Of a stretch of 64,000 nt of DNA, positions 1-8,886 are shown piece by piece. The notes beneath the pieces were generated by a model. The model was not told the DNA's origin. It saw only the letters and a program-made list of their open reading frames with translations, and did not search any database. The stretch spans positions 3,914,934 to 3,978,933 of the forward strand of contig NC_019703.1 of the NCBI RefSeq assembly GCF_000317045.1, given 5' to 3'. Both the position numbers and the translations under genes were made by a program. This DNA is from Geitlerinema sp. PCC 7407. Lineage in GTDB: Bacteria; Cyanobacteriota; Cyanobacteriia; PCC-7407. Numbering within the stretch: position 1 is the stretch's first letter; every line of letters starts with the position of its first letter.

Positions 1-2485
1 TATCTGCTAGCTCTGTCGCCTGCTGAAAACTGATGTTCAAATATTCAGCTTCGACGGCAGTTGTATAGAGATTTAGGGTTAGGTCATACTGCGTTTTCCA
101 AGCGTCCGCAGCCAGCAAGCTTCTCCCTAGGGTCAGGTACTGCACCGCCGCTGCGTAGGCCGTCGCCGTTTGGGCTTTGCGCCCTGCCCTTAGATTAAGC
201 TGGGCAAGTTCCTGCTGCTCAGCAGGCTGGGTGATCAAGCTGCTGCCCGCATTGAGGTGAGTCACGATTTCAAACAGTCGTTCCTCGCGCTCAGTGGCCG
301 AAGAGTTGCTCAGTAGCAGGGTGCCAATGCGATGGTGGGTAGCTTTTTTCTCCGGTTCAGGAATGAGGAAATAAGCGGCCTGCTGGATGCGATCGTGCAA
401 AAAGCGATAGGCAACCGTTTCGGGTCTTTGGGCCGTTGAGTCCGCTTCTCCTTGGCTCAAATAAAATTTGTAGACCTCGCTTTGGGGCAAGATTAGGCCT
501 TCTTGCAGCGCCTTCCAAAGGGCCGTTGCCACATTGGCTTGGGACTGCTCTGAAACAATAGCCAAGGTTTCTAAATCAAATTGATTGCCAATGCAGGCAG
601 CCAGTTTAAGAACATGCTGGGTTTCGGCGGGCAGTTTTTGTAGCTGCTGGGCCATGAATTCCACCACATCTTCTGTGATGGCGAGGGCATTAATTTGGGA
701 AATATCGCACTCCCAATAGCCGCGATCGCGATTGAAGAAAAGATGATTTTCTTCATGCAGTGCCTTGAGAAATTGAGTCGTGAAAAAAGGATTTCCTTTT
801 GTTTTTCGATCGACGAATTTCGTCAGAGGCTGCGATCGCTCACAGGAGCAGTGCAATGTATCTGCGACTAGCTGATTAGTATCATCAAAGGCTAAAGAAG
901 CTAGGGTAACTGTATTAACCGATTTCCCTGCTTTTTTCAGCTCCTCTACCGTCAAGCTGAAGGGATGAGTCGGTGATACTTCATTGTCTCGATAGGCTCC
1001 CAGCAGCAGCAGGTATCGCTTGTCTTCCATTAGCAGCTTGATCAACTGCAAAGAGGCAGAATCGGACCACTGCAAATCATCTAAGAAGACCACCAGCGGA
1101 TGCTCGGCCGTAGTGAAGACTTCGATGAATGTTTGGAAGAGAAGATTGAAGCGAATCTGGGCGGCTGTGCCCGCAAGTTCGGGGACCGGCGGCTGTTTGC
1201 CAATGATTTGTTCTAGCTCTGGCATCACCTCAATGAGGACTTGGCCGCTATCGCCCACAGCCTCAAGGATCTTAGTGCGCCACTGGGCAAGCTGAGAGTC
1301 AGATTCAGACAAAAGCTGATTAATTAAATCCCGCAGGGCCTGAACAAAAGCCGAGAGGGGAATATTGCGGTTGAACTGATCAAATTTGCCTTTGATGAAG
1401 TATCCATGCTGACGAGTGATCGGCTTATGAACTTCATTGACAACGGCAGTTTTTCCGATACCGGAGAAGCCCGCAACCAGCATCATTTCAGAGGTGCCTT
1501 CCGCGACGCGCTCAAAGGCCTGGAGCAGCGTTTTGACCTCCTGCTCGCGACCATACAGCCTCTCTGGAATCAAAAAGCGATCGCAAATATCTCGCTGACC
1601 TAGCGTAAATTCTGCGATCGCCTTTTTGTCGCGATACTGACTGATACACTGCTCCAAATCATGTTTGAGGCCCAGAGCACTTTGATAGCGATCCTCCGCA
1701 TTTTTTGACATCAGCTTGAGGGCGATCGCCGACACTATGGGCGGCACCGAGGGATTAACGGTGTGAGGTGAGGGAGGCGTTTTGGCAATGTGACAGTGAA
1801 CAAGCTCTAAAGGATCATCTACCAGAAACGGTAGCTGTCCTGTCAGCAGCTCATATAGCGTAATCCCCAGGCTATAAAAGTCAGTGCGGTAGTCAATTCC
1901 GCGATTCATGCGCCCTGTTTGTTCAGGAGCCAAATAGGCTAGAGTTCCTTCTAAAACATTCGGATTTTGAATTTCTTGATTTTCTTTTGGCAGCAGCGAA
2001 GCAATACTGAAATCAATTAATTTCACCTGATGGCTAATCGGGTGAATCAAAATGTTAGCAGGCTTAATATCTTTATGAATGACTCGACTTTGATGTAAAT
2101 CGTGCAGAATATCGGCCAACTGCACAGCAATTTCGAGAATTTCTAACGTGTCTAGAGGATGCTGCTGAGCATATTGGCGCAGGGAAATTCCGCTGTAATC
2201 TTCCATCACCAAGGCATAGCCATTTTGGCAAGGCTCGAGGGTAAAGGGATGAATAATCCCCTCAATCGCGAGGTTTTTGGTGATGGTGTACTGATTGCGA
2301 AACTGAACCAGCTCACTGAAGGTGGGATAGGCGTGTCGAAGCAGCTTGAGCACGACCGAGCGCTGCTGCGCTGTCTCGAGGGCTCGATAGACCACGGTTC
2401 TAGAGCCCAGGTAAAGTTGCTCCTGGAGGGCATAACCAGGAATTACCGGGAAGCGACTGGCGTCATCGTGAACAGTTCGTGTCAT
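1..2485 (-). CDS. Serine/threonine protein kinase with AAA ATPase module (C-terminus beyond window)
   Basis: The reading frame is open from an ATG at 2485 to the window edge (828 codons), so the gene is partial. Residues 15-275 form a Hanks-type kinase with a glycine-rich loop, an invariant Lys in VLKLL, the catalytic loop HKDIKPAN and DFS in place of DFG. An AAA_16-type ATPase follows, starting at YGREQEV with Walker A GFSGIGKT and a Walker B ending FLDDLQW; after it comes helical, TPR-like sequence. Very large cyanobacterial proteins of this order usually continue into GAF and histidine kinase domains, which would lie left of position 1. That continuation is inference. The likely role is signal integration by Ser/Thr phosphorylation in the cytoplasm. 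The DFS variant is, as far as I recall, usual in this family, so it need not mean a dead kinase. Confidence 0.9.
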   Translation of the reverse strand, partial: MTRTVHDDASRFPVIPGYALQEQLYLGSRTVVYRALETAQQRSVVLKLLRHAYPTFSELVQFRNQYTITKNLAIEGIIHPFTLEPCQNGYALVMEDYSGISLRQYAQQHPLDTLEILEIAVQLADILHDLHQSRVIHKDIKPANILIHPISHQVKLIDFSIASLLPKENQEIQNPNVLEGTLAYLAPEQTGRMNRGIDYRTDFYSLGITLYELLTGQLPFLVDDPLELVHCHIAKTPPSPHTVNPSVPPIVSAIALKLMSKNAEDRYQSALGLKHDLEQCISQYRDKKAIAEFTLGQRDICDRFLIPERLYGREQEVKTLLQAFERVAEGTSEMMLVAGFSGIGKTAVVNEVHKPITRQHGYFIKGKFDQFNRNIPLSAFVQALRDLINQLLSESDSQLAQWRTKILEAVGDSGQVLIEVMPELEQIIGKQPPVPELAGTAAQIRFNLLFQTFIEVFTTAEHPLVVFLDDLQWSDSASLQLIKLLMEDKRYLLLLGAYRDNEVSPTHPFSLTVEELKKAGKSVNTVTLASLAFDDTNQLVADTLHCSCERSQPLTKFVDRKTKGNPFFTTQFLKALHEENHLFFNRDRGYWECDISQINALAITEDVVEFMAQQLQKLPAETQHVLKLAACIGNQFDLETLAIVSEQSQANVATALWKALQEGLILPQSEVYKFYLSQGEADSTAQRPETVAYRFLHDRIQQAAYFLIPEPEKKATHHRIGTLLLSNSSATEREERLFEIVTHLNAGSSLITQPAEQQELAQLNLRAGRKAQTATAYAAAVQYLTLGRSLLAADAWKTQYDLTLNLYTTAVEAEYLNISFQQATELAD

Positions 2486-2674
2486 GGGACCAATGGGTAG
2501 TGCTGAACGACTGCTGGGCTAACAGTACTTCCAGAGTTCCCATATTATTGACCGAGCTTACATTCTTAATAATTATCGATAGATTTTATTCTATGAAAGA
2601 ATCCGACTACCTATTTTTAGTGAATTATTTCCGTATCAATACTGACTCTTTGGGTTGAATTTTGAAGCGCAAAC

Positions 2675-3988
2675 TCAGCGATCGGTATTGCGAAAGCGAT
2701 CTTGAGCTGCCTGAAACGCCGTTCGCATCACCGCCTGAATCTTCTGAGGATCGGGTTTTTTGCCTCCCATCAAGTCCCCAAAATACACGCAGGCTCCCTC
2801 CCCTAAGGCCCAGGTATAGGCCGCAGCCCACGACGCCGCGATCACGCTGCCAAGGCCGGGGATGAACTTGATCAGCTCGCGGCCAATGGCCTGGGCCAAA
2901 AATCCACCGGCGATCGCGCTGACCACGCCCCCCGCCTGGGACGGCGTCAGAGTCTGGCCATAGAGCTGGCCCAGCATCCCCACCATCGACACCTGGAGCG
3001 CCGTCAGCACGGGCATCGTCGCAAAGGGCAGGGGCACCGCCGCCAGGGTCGCCGCCATCACCGAGAAAGCCAGCATGTAGCGCCGGCCCACATCCCGGTA
3101 GAGATCGCCCAAGCGCCGACTGGCCGAGCCGTCGAGGAGCTGGTGAATCGTGCGCGCCTCTGCCTCGGGCAGCAGCTCCGCCAGGCGATCGCGCAGGGCT
3201 TCCAGACCATAAAACACCGGCGTGTAGCCGTCCTCTTCGAGGGTGAAGTCCACCATCACCGCGCGATCGCACAGCTCCCCTAGGGTCTCCTGCAACGCCC
3301 CAAAGGCCCGCTGCACCTCCGGAAACTCTGGGGGATAGGCAGGATGATCCGCCGTTCCCGCTGGATACAGTTCGTGCAGACAGGTCACCACCAGCAAACA
3401 AGGAATCTGGGGATAGCGCTGGCGCAGTTGCTGCGCAATGTTGCGCAGCGTATCCGTCGCGAAGTCAGTGATTTTGACCGTCAAAAGGAGAACCCGCGCC
3501 CGCTGGCGATTGATCTCGAGGTCGGCCACCAGCTCATCAATCAGGGTCTGGGTATCCTGTCCCACATCCCCCAGGCCCACCGTGTCGGTGAAGATCAGCA
3601 GGGGCAGCTCCTCCGTGGGATAGGCGTAGCGCTCGGTGTGCTGGGTGTGGGGCCGAAAGCCTTGGCCAATGATGTCCGCCGAGACGCCGGTCAGGGCGCG
3701 CACGATGGAGCTTTTGCCAGCCTGGGGCTTGCCGATCAGCAGCGCCTCGGTGGTTGGCAGCTCCTTGCGAACTGCATCGAGGATTTCAGCCACCTGCTCC
3801 TCGCTGACGCTAAACCAACTGGTTACGGTCTGGGCCACCTGATCCACTGGCAGCAGCTTCCCGAGACGGCGCGCGGCCAGATTCCACCAATCTGATTTGG
3901 GGCCAGACTGGGGAGAAGGGGGAATATTTTCGGGTTCGGGGGGCGTTAGTGGCTCAGGCATGGCAGAGGGCACCGGGGAAACAGGCAC
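2675..3988 (-). CDS. P-loop GTPase with C-terminal DUF697 membrane domain
   Basis: A 437-residue protein. A proline-rich head (1-30) is followed by a Ras-like GTPase domain with G1 GKPQAGKSS (about 86-94) and G3 DTVGLGD (about 135-141). The expected G4 [NT]KxD motif is replaced by TCLHE after the strand LLVV, so guanine specificity is uncertain. Residues 300-420 are hydrophobic and Gly/Ala-rich, as in the DUF697 (YcjF-like) domain, and probably sit in or on the inner membrane. I chose the GTG at 3988 because GGAAGAG lies about 8 nt upstream; an ATG at 3961 is possible but lacks a good ribosome site. The gene is upstream of and co-directional with the kinase. Function is unknown; stress-linked or membrane-remodelling GTPases are the nearest relatives. 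Confidence 0.85.
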   Translation of the reverse strand: MPVSPVPSAMPEPLTPPEPENIPPSPQSGPKSDWWNLAARRLGKLLPVDQVAQTVTSWFSVSEEQVAEILDAVRKELPTTEALLIGKPQAGKSSIVRALTGVSADIIGQGFRPHTQHTERYAYPTEELPLLIFTDTVGLGDVGQDTQTLIDELVADLEINRQRARVLLLTVKITDFATDTLRNIAQQLRQRYPQIPCLLVVTCLHELYPAGTADHPAYPPEFPEVQRAFGALQETLGELCDRAVMVDFTLEEDGYTPVFYGLEALRDRLAELLPEAEARTIHQLLDGSASRRLGDLYRDVGRRYMLAFSVMAATLAAVPLPFATMPVLTALQVSMVGMLGQLYGQTLTPSQAGGVVSAIAGGFLAQAIGRELIKFIPGLGSVIAASWAAAYTWALGEGACVYFGDLMGGKKPDPQKIQAVMRTAFQAAQDRFRNTDR

Positions 3989-4130
3989 AGGACAGTCTCT
4001 TCCATCGCCATTGTAGAAAACCCTTTTGCCAGTGCGAGGTATCCCTTTATTTCTAGAGGCCGCCGGGCAGTGGTTCGTGGGCTAGACTATGGGGTGTTTT
4101 TGAGGCAGGAGAGAGCAAAAAGGAGCAGCC

Positions 4131-4493
4131 ATGGATTTTGCGGCCCATACGATCGCCAAAGTCATTGAAGTGATTGGAATTTTGGTGACGCTGGGAGGAG
4201 GGGCGATCGCCACTAGTTCCTTTCTGCGGCACCTCTGGCGTCGAGAGCGCTTTGAGGATCTCTATCCTGCCTACCGCTCTAATCTGGGGCGGGCAATCTT
4301 GCTAGGCCTGGAGTTTTTGGTCGCCGCAGATATCATCGGCACCGTGTCCATCGACCCGACCTTCGAGAGTCTGGGCAGCCTGGGCATGATTGTTTTGATC
4401 CGGACTTTCCTGAGCTTCTCGCTGGAGGTCGAGATCAATGGTCGCTGGCCCTGGGAAGAAGGCGATCGCCACAGCCGCCAAGAGACGCTCTAG
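4131..4493 (+). CDS. DUF1622 family membrane protein
   Basis: A 120-residue protein with two or three hydrophobic segments (about 10-30, 53-75 and 80-97) separated by the basic stretch RHLWRRERFEDLYPAYRSNLGR. The pattern of a conserved first helix with GGGAIA, then LGRAILLGLEFLVAADII and IRTFLSFSLEVE, matches the DUF1622 family of small bacterial inner-membrane proteins. Its biochemical role is unknown. An AGGAG-type ribosome site lies just upstream of the ATG. It stands alone between divergent and convergent neighbours. Confidence 0.8.
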   Translation: MDFAAHTIAKVIEVIGILVTLGGGAIATSSFLRHLWRRERFEDLYPAYRSNLGRAILLGLEFLVAADIIGTVSIDPTFESLGSLGMIVLIRTFLSFSLEVEINGRWPWEEGDRHSRQETL

Positions 4494-4514
4494 GTCTTGG
4501 TCCACCGTCCAGGA

Positions 4515-4982
4515 CTACTGGCCCAGCGTCTTGCGCATCCCGAAGCGCTCCAGCAGCACCCCCTGACGCTCCACCTCCTCCCGCCCCACGACCTCAAACC
4601 CCATTTTTAGAAAAAAGGGCTTCGACAGGCGGCTCGCATCGGTCGAGAGGACAGGCGCGCCTGCCTGCCGGGCCGCAGCCTCCAGCTGCTGATAAATCGC
4701 GGTCGCGTAGCCCCGGCGGCCCTGGCGACTAGCGGTGTAGAGAAAGGCCACATGATCCACCGGATGGAGCTGACCAAAGGCCACAGGCTGGCCTTCGTCT
4801 AGGGCGACGAGGGTGATTCCCTGGGCCAGCTGGTGACCAAAGACCGCCAGATCCGCCGGGAAGGTCGCCCAGGCCGCCACCTGCTGCGGACTGTAGGCCG
4901 TGGCCCCCGTTCCCAGGACCGCGTCTCGATAAATGGCCACGAGGGCCGCCACATCAGAGGTTTGATATCGGCGCAATTCCAT
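4515..4982 (-). CDS. GNAT family N-acetyltransferase
   Basis: A 155-residue GNAT-fold protein that would transfer an acetyl group from acetyl-CoA to an unknown amine. The start MELRRYQTSDVAALVAIYRDAV is the typical first strand and helix, and VDHVAFLYTASRQGRRGYATAIYQQLE holds the acetyl-CoA pyrophosphate loop (Q/R-x-x-G-x-G/A form, here RQGRRGYA). The C-terminus LSKPFFLKMGFEVVGREEVERQGVLLERFGM resembles the YafP/ElaA-like subgroup. I chose the ATG at 4982 because GGAG lies 6 nt before it; the GTG at 4994 overlaps that ribosome site. It converges on the DUF1622 gene with a 21 bp gap. Confidence 0.85.
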   Translation of the reverse strand: MELRRYQTSDVAALVAIYRDAVLGTGATAYSPQQVAAWATFPADLAVFGHQLAQGITLVALDEGQPVAFGQLHPVDHVAFLYTASRQGRRGYATAIYQQLEAAARQAGAPVLSTDASRLSKPFFLKMGFEVVGREEVERQGVLLERFGMRKTLGQ

Positions 4983-5041
4983 AGTCGGCTCCACGCTACG
5001 GGCAAAGATACAGGGGTGAAAGGGTCAATTTCGCCCGATTT

Positions 5042-6661
5042 TCAGGTTGAGGGGCGGTCCTGAGCCAGACAGATGCGATTTCGGCCCTCTTCCTTGGCTG
5101 CATAGAGCGCTTTGTCCGCTGACTGCATGAGGTCATCACTGGTTTTGCCGTGGAAGGGATAGGTTGCGACGCCCCCTGAGACGGTCGCCCGGATTTCGTC
5201 TTTGCCCACGACGATGCGCTGATCTTGAAACCGGGCGCGGATTTTTTCGGCCCGCTGCTGGGCGTCCTCGAGGGACATGCCGGGAAAGGCCAGGGCAAAT
5301 TCTTCACCGCCGTAGCGGCAGGCCATGTCCCCTGAGCGGGTTTCGCTCAGGAGCAGCTCCCCAAAAGCCTTGAGCACGCGATCGCCTCCCTTGTGGCCGA
5401 AGGTGTCGTTAATGCGCTTGAAATAGTCGATATCGAGCAAAATCACCGAAACCGGATAGTCGCCTCGGGCGGCCCGGTGCAGCTCGCGGGGCAGGGTCTC
5501 TTCGAAGTAGCGCCGGTTGAATACCTGAGTCAACCCGTCCCGGATGGCCTGCTCCTGGAGCGTCGCGTGGAGAACTTCGATTTCTAGGAGGTGGCTTTGG
5601 AGCTGCTCGTTGACTCGGCGCAGCTCTCGCTCGACCTGGTAGCGCTGGGTGATATCTCGCAGCAGCAGCAGCCGTGCGGTCAGCCGTCCCCGGCGATCGC
5701 GCAGCAGAGACAGGCGCAGCTCCAGGCAGCGGTGGCTCTCGGCATCCAGGACGATTTCGGTACGCTCCTGGTAGGTTTCGCGCAGCAGCCCTCCTACTCC
5801 GGGCCAGCGCTCGAGCAGCAGCACTTCAACCTGCTGGCCCACCTCCAGAGAGACGCTCTCGAGTAGGGTTTGGGCCGCCGGATTGATATCGAGAATGCGA
5901 TGGCTGGTGTCGAGGAGCAGCACGCCGTCCGGCATTTGCTCTACCAGCAGATCCCGCGCCACGGGCACCAGATCAAACAGCCGAAAGCGAAAGACGCCCA
6001 CACAGTAGATCAGCCCCGTGATCATGAAGCTGATCGGGGTGAGGTTCCAGTTACCAGGGGCAAGACCCAGCAGATAGGTTGTGCTGCCGAGCAGGGGCAC
6101 CACGGCCCCGGCCAGCACAAACCCCGTTTGCTGTCGGTGGAGCGGGGGCGATCGCCAGGCCGCCCGCACCAGCAAGAAAGAGCCCGCCAGCACGTAGGCA
6201 TAGATGCACATCATCACCCAGGTAAAGCCGGGACCGTGCAGGTACACCCAGGTATTGCTGGAGCGAGCACTGGGCAAAAAGCCCGTCCAAACCAGCCCGT
6301 GCCAAGCATTGGTGGCCACCAAGCCGACGTTAAACAGGGGCGGCACACACAGCAGCGCCACGGTACAGGGGGATATGGTCCGCCGGGGCGCTGTGAAGGC
6401 CATGGCAAAGAGCAAAAAGCAAACGATCACGCTGCCGGAGCCGATGGACTCCAGGGTGGACCAAAAAATTTTGATCGATCGGGCGATCGCCGCCGACTCC
6501 AGGGCCGCAATCAGGGCATAGGCCGAGACTGCAACCATCATCGACGCAAAAAAAGTCCTGCCAGGAGCCGCAGGGCGCTGCCAAACTTGGTAAGCCAGCA
6601 TACCCGAAATAACTGCCGTCAGGCTGAGGGCAAAAAACGAAAGCGTGTACTGAAATGGCAT
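5042..6661 (-). CDS. Diguanylate cyclase with 7TM and PAS sensor regions
   Basis: A 539-residue membrane protein predicted to make cyclic di-GMP. Residues 1-235 hold about seven hydrophobic helices of the 7TM sensor type seen in histidine kinases. A PAS-like domain follows (about 240-350, containing LLVEQMPDGVLLLD and RDITQRYQVEREL), then a short coiled coil and a GGDEF domain from about 380. The active-site motif is GGEEF. An RSGD motif lies exactly five residues before it, matching the RxxD inhibitory product-binding site, so feedback inhibition is likely. The ATG at 6661 is preferred to an upstream in-frame start at 6694 because it opens directly on the first membrane helix. It is divergent from the GTPase gene at 6939. 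Confidence 0.92.
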   Translation of the reverse strand: MPFQYTLSFFALSLTAVISGMLAYQVWQRPAAPGRTFFASMMVAVSAYALIAALESAAIARSIKIFWSTLESIGSGSVIVCFLLFAMAFTAPRRTISPCTVALLCVPPLFNVGLVATNAWHGLVWTGFLPSARSSNTWVYLHGPGFTWVMMCIYAYVLAGSFLLVRAAWRSPPLHRQQTGFVLAGAVVPLLGSTTYLLGLAPGNWNLTPISFMITGLIYCVGVFRFRLFDLVPVARDLLVEQMPDGVLLLDTSHRILDINPAAQTLLESVSLEVGQQVEVLLLERWPGVGGLLRETYQERTEIVLDAESHRCLELRLSLLRDRRGRLTARLLLLRDITQRYQVERELRRVNEQLQSHLLEIEVLHATLQEQAIRDGLTQVFNRRYFEETLPRELHRAARGDYPVSVILLDIDYFKRINDTFGHKGGDRVLKAFGELLLSETRSGDMACRYGGEEFALAFPGMSLEDAQQRAEKIRARFQDQRIVVGKDEIRATVSGGVATYPFHGKTSDDLMQSADKALYAAKEEGRNRICLAQDRPST

Positions 6662-6938
6662 GAACCTGGGAACACACAAGCATTTACGTTGCAACGCTCA
6701 TCTCAACAGAAGCAACCGCAGCGCGCCGCAACCGTCCTCTCCGCAAGATTCCATTAATTGCGGGAGACCTAGGGGATGACGTAGCGCATCTGAGATTTCC
6801 TCGGCAACGCGCCCCAGGTACATTTTTCGAGGGCGATCGGCCCCGCAATCTAGAACGTTGAGGAACTTCACGCTCAAAAAAGAAAGGTCAAACGACAATG
6901 GGCAGTATAGGCAGCGTTCCTTGAGGGCAAGCAAAGGT

Positions 6939-8864
6939 ATGGCGCGTTTCAAGGCTTGGCAATGGGTTGTCTTGGTGCTGCCCATCGCGGCGATCGCAGC
7001 ATTCATGGTGGTTGCAGCGGGACGCCAAATTCACGTTTGGGGGCTGAATTGGATTTGGGGAGTCTTCATTTTGACCCTAGTGGGCTGGCGCTGGCTATTG
7101 GTTCGGTGGACTCGCCCCCTGGTGGCCCAAGTCGAAGCTGCCATGGCGCAAGTGCAAGAACAAATAGACGCTGAAACGCTAGAAATTGAGGGTGATAGCC
7201 TATCCGAAGCGGAGAAAAGCCGTCGGGCTGAGGCGGCGTTGCAGACGATCCTTCAGACCTCCCAGAGCGATCCGCCCCCGTGGGAAGATTGGCAAACCTT
7301 TTGGCGGCGGTGCCAAGATCTCATCGTGGCGATCGCCCACCTTTATCACCCAGAAGTCAAGTATCCCCTGCTCAACATCTATATTCCTCAAGCCTATGGC
7401 CTTCTGCGGGGCACCGTAGATGACATGGACCAGTGGATGCAAAAGCTAACGCCCGCTCTCAATCAGGTTTCAGTGGGACAAGCCTATCAAGCCTATGAAG
7501 TTTATCGCAAGCTAGAGCCCTCAGCCCGCAAAGCTTGGCAAGCCTGGAACTGGGCTCAGTGGCTGCTCAATCCGGCGGCCGCTCTGGCAAAGCAAGCCAG
7601 TCAGCCCTCCAGCGATCGCGCCACCCAGGCGCTGCTGATCAATTTGGGTCAGATGACCCGCGAAAGCGCGCTGCGCAACCTCAGTCGCCAGGCGATCCTT
7701 CTCTACGGCGGCGCGATCGCTCCTGAGGCGGCGCCAGTCCCCAGTCAGCCAGCCCTACCCGTCGCCAAAACCCAGGCGCTGCGAGACATTTTGGCGATCG
7801 CTGAACCCAGCGAAGCCGTGGCCCAGAAGCCTCTGAATATCTTGCTGGTCGGTCGGACCGGCGCTGGCAAAAGCAGCCTGATCAATACGCTTTTTGAGGC
7901 GGACCGGGCGGCGGTGGACGTGCTGCCGACCACTGACGCCATCGAGAGCTATCACTGGCAAGAAGAAACCGGTGAAACCCTGACGCTGTGGGACACGCCG
8001 GGCTATGAGCAGGTCAAGCAGGCCGCTTTTCGGGAGCAGGTGCTCGACTACGGCACCACAGCCGATCTGGTGCTGCTAGTCACCCCGGCCCTCGATCCGG
8101 CCTTGCAGATGGACGCAGATTTCCTGCGAGACCTGCGGGAGCGGGTGACGGATCTGCCGACCTTTGTGCTGGTGAGCCAGGTGGATCGGCTGCGGCCCAT
8201 CCGCGAGTGGGCGCCGCCCTACGACTGGCAGTGGGGCGATCGCCCCAAGGAGCAGGCCATTCGGGAGGCCACTCTCTACCGAGCAGAGAAGCTGGGGGAG
8301 CTGTGCGATCGCGTTTTGCCCATCGTGACGGGCGATCGCGCCAGCCAGCGCCCCGCCTGGAATGGGGATACCCTGGCTCGGATGCTGCTAGAGGCGATCG
8401 CCCCGGCCCAGCAAGTTCGGCTCGCGCGTTTCCTGCGCGACCTGGACGCTCGCAGCCTCGCCGCCGCCCGGCTGATCGATCGCTATACCTTTCAAATGGC
8501 CACCACCCAGGGCCTCGCCTACTTTCTCAAAAGTCCCGTACTGCAGTTTCTGTCGACTCTGACTACCGGCTCCCCTGCGCTGGCCTACGTGCTGGCCGAA
8601 AAGATACCGGTGGAGCAGCTGCCTGTAGTGATCGGCAAGCTGCAGCTTGCCTACGATCTGTTTTCGCTTCTCAACCGCGACGCCAAGGCCTTTGACCTGC
8701 TGGCTCTGTGGCCTCTGCTGCTGGAAAATTCCGCCTCTCCCGAAAAAAATGCCTGGGCCTTTGGCCACGCGCTGGTGGAGTACTGGGCGCAGAATCTGAC
8801 GATTCCTCAGCTTCAGGAGCGGTTTCAGTTTTATTTGCGTAGCGATCGCCCTTCGGTGGCCTAG
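6939..8864 (+). CDS. Membrane-anchored Era-like GTPase
   Basis: A 641-residue protein. Two membrane helices lie near the N-terminus (about 6-27 and 36-52). A helical region of about 230 residues comes before a GTPase domain with G1 GRTGAGKSS (about 305-313), G3 DTPGYE (about 352) and a G4-like SQVD. The C-terminal 200 residues are mostly helical and hydrophobic (PVLQFLSTLTTGSPALAYVLAEKIPVEQLPVVIGKLQLAYDL). This layout occurs in conserved cyanobacterial GTPases of unknown role. The ATG at 6939 precedes the first membrane helix; the frame is open upstream to 6858. It lies within 3 kb of another unusual GTPase, but on the opposite strand and not in an operon with it. Confidence 0.85.
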   Translation: MARFKAWQWVVLVLPIAAIAAFMVVAAGRQIHVWGLNWIWGVFILTLVGWRWLLVRWTRPLVAQVEAAMAQVQEQIDAETLEIEGDSLSEAEKSRRAEAALQTILQTSQSDPPPWEDWQTFWRRCQDLIVAIAHLYHPEVKYPLLNIYIPQAYGLLRGTVDDMDQWMQKLTPALNQVSVGQAYQAYEVYRKLEPSARKAWQAWNWAQWLLNPAAALAKQASQPSSDRATQALLINLGQMTRESALRNLSRQAILLYGGAIAPEAAPVPSQPALPVAKTQALRDILAIAEPSEAVAQKPLNILLVGRTGAGKSSLINTLFEADRAAVDVLPTTDAIESYHWQEETGETLTLWDTPGYEQVKQAAFREQVLDYGTTADLVLLVTPALDPALQMDADFLRDLRERVTDLPTFVLVSQVDRLRPIREWAPPYDWQWGDRPKEQAIREATLYRAEKLGELCDRVLPIVTGDRASQRPAWNGDTLARMLLEAIAPAQQVRLARFLRDLDARSLAAARLIDRYTFQMATTQGLAYFLKSPVLQFLSTLTTGSPALAYVLAEKIPVEQLPVVIGKLQLAYDLFSLLNRDAKAFDLLALWPLLLENSASPEKNAWAFGHALVEYWAQNLTIPQLQERFQFYLRSDRPSVA

Positions 8865-8886
8865 CCAGCGGGCGATCGCACCCCCT

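Noticed and set aside
5870-6757. A 295-codon + strand frame opposite the first diguanylate cyclase
   Set aside because: Composition is Gln/Arg/His-rich as expected of an antisense frame; the minus-strand cyclase is clearly the gene.
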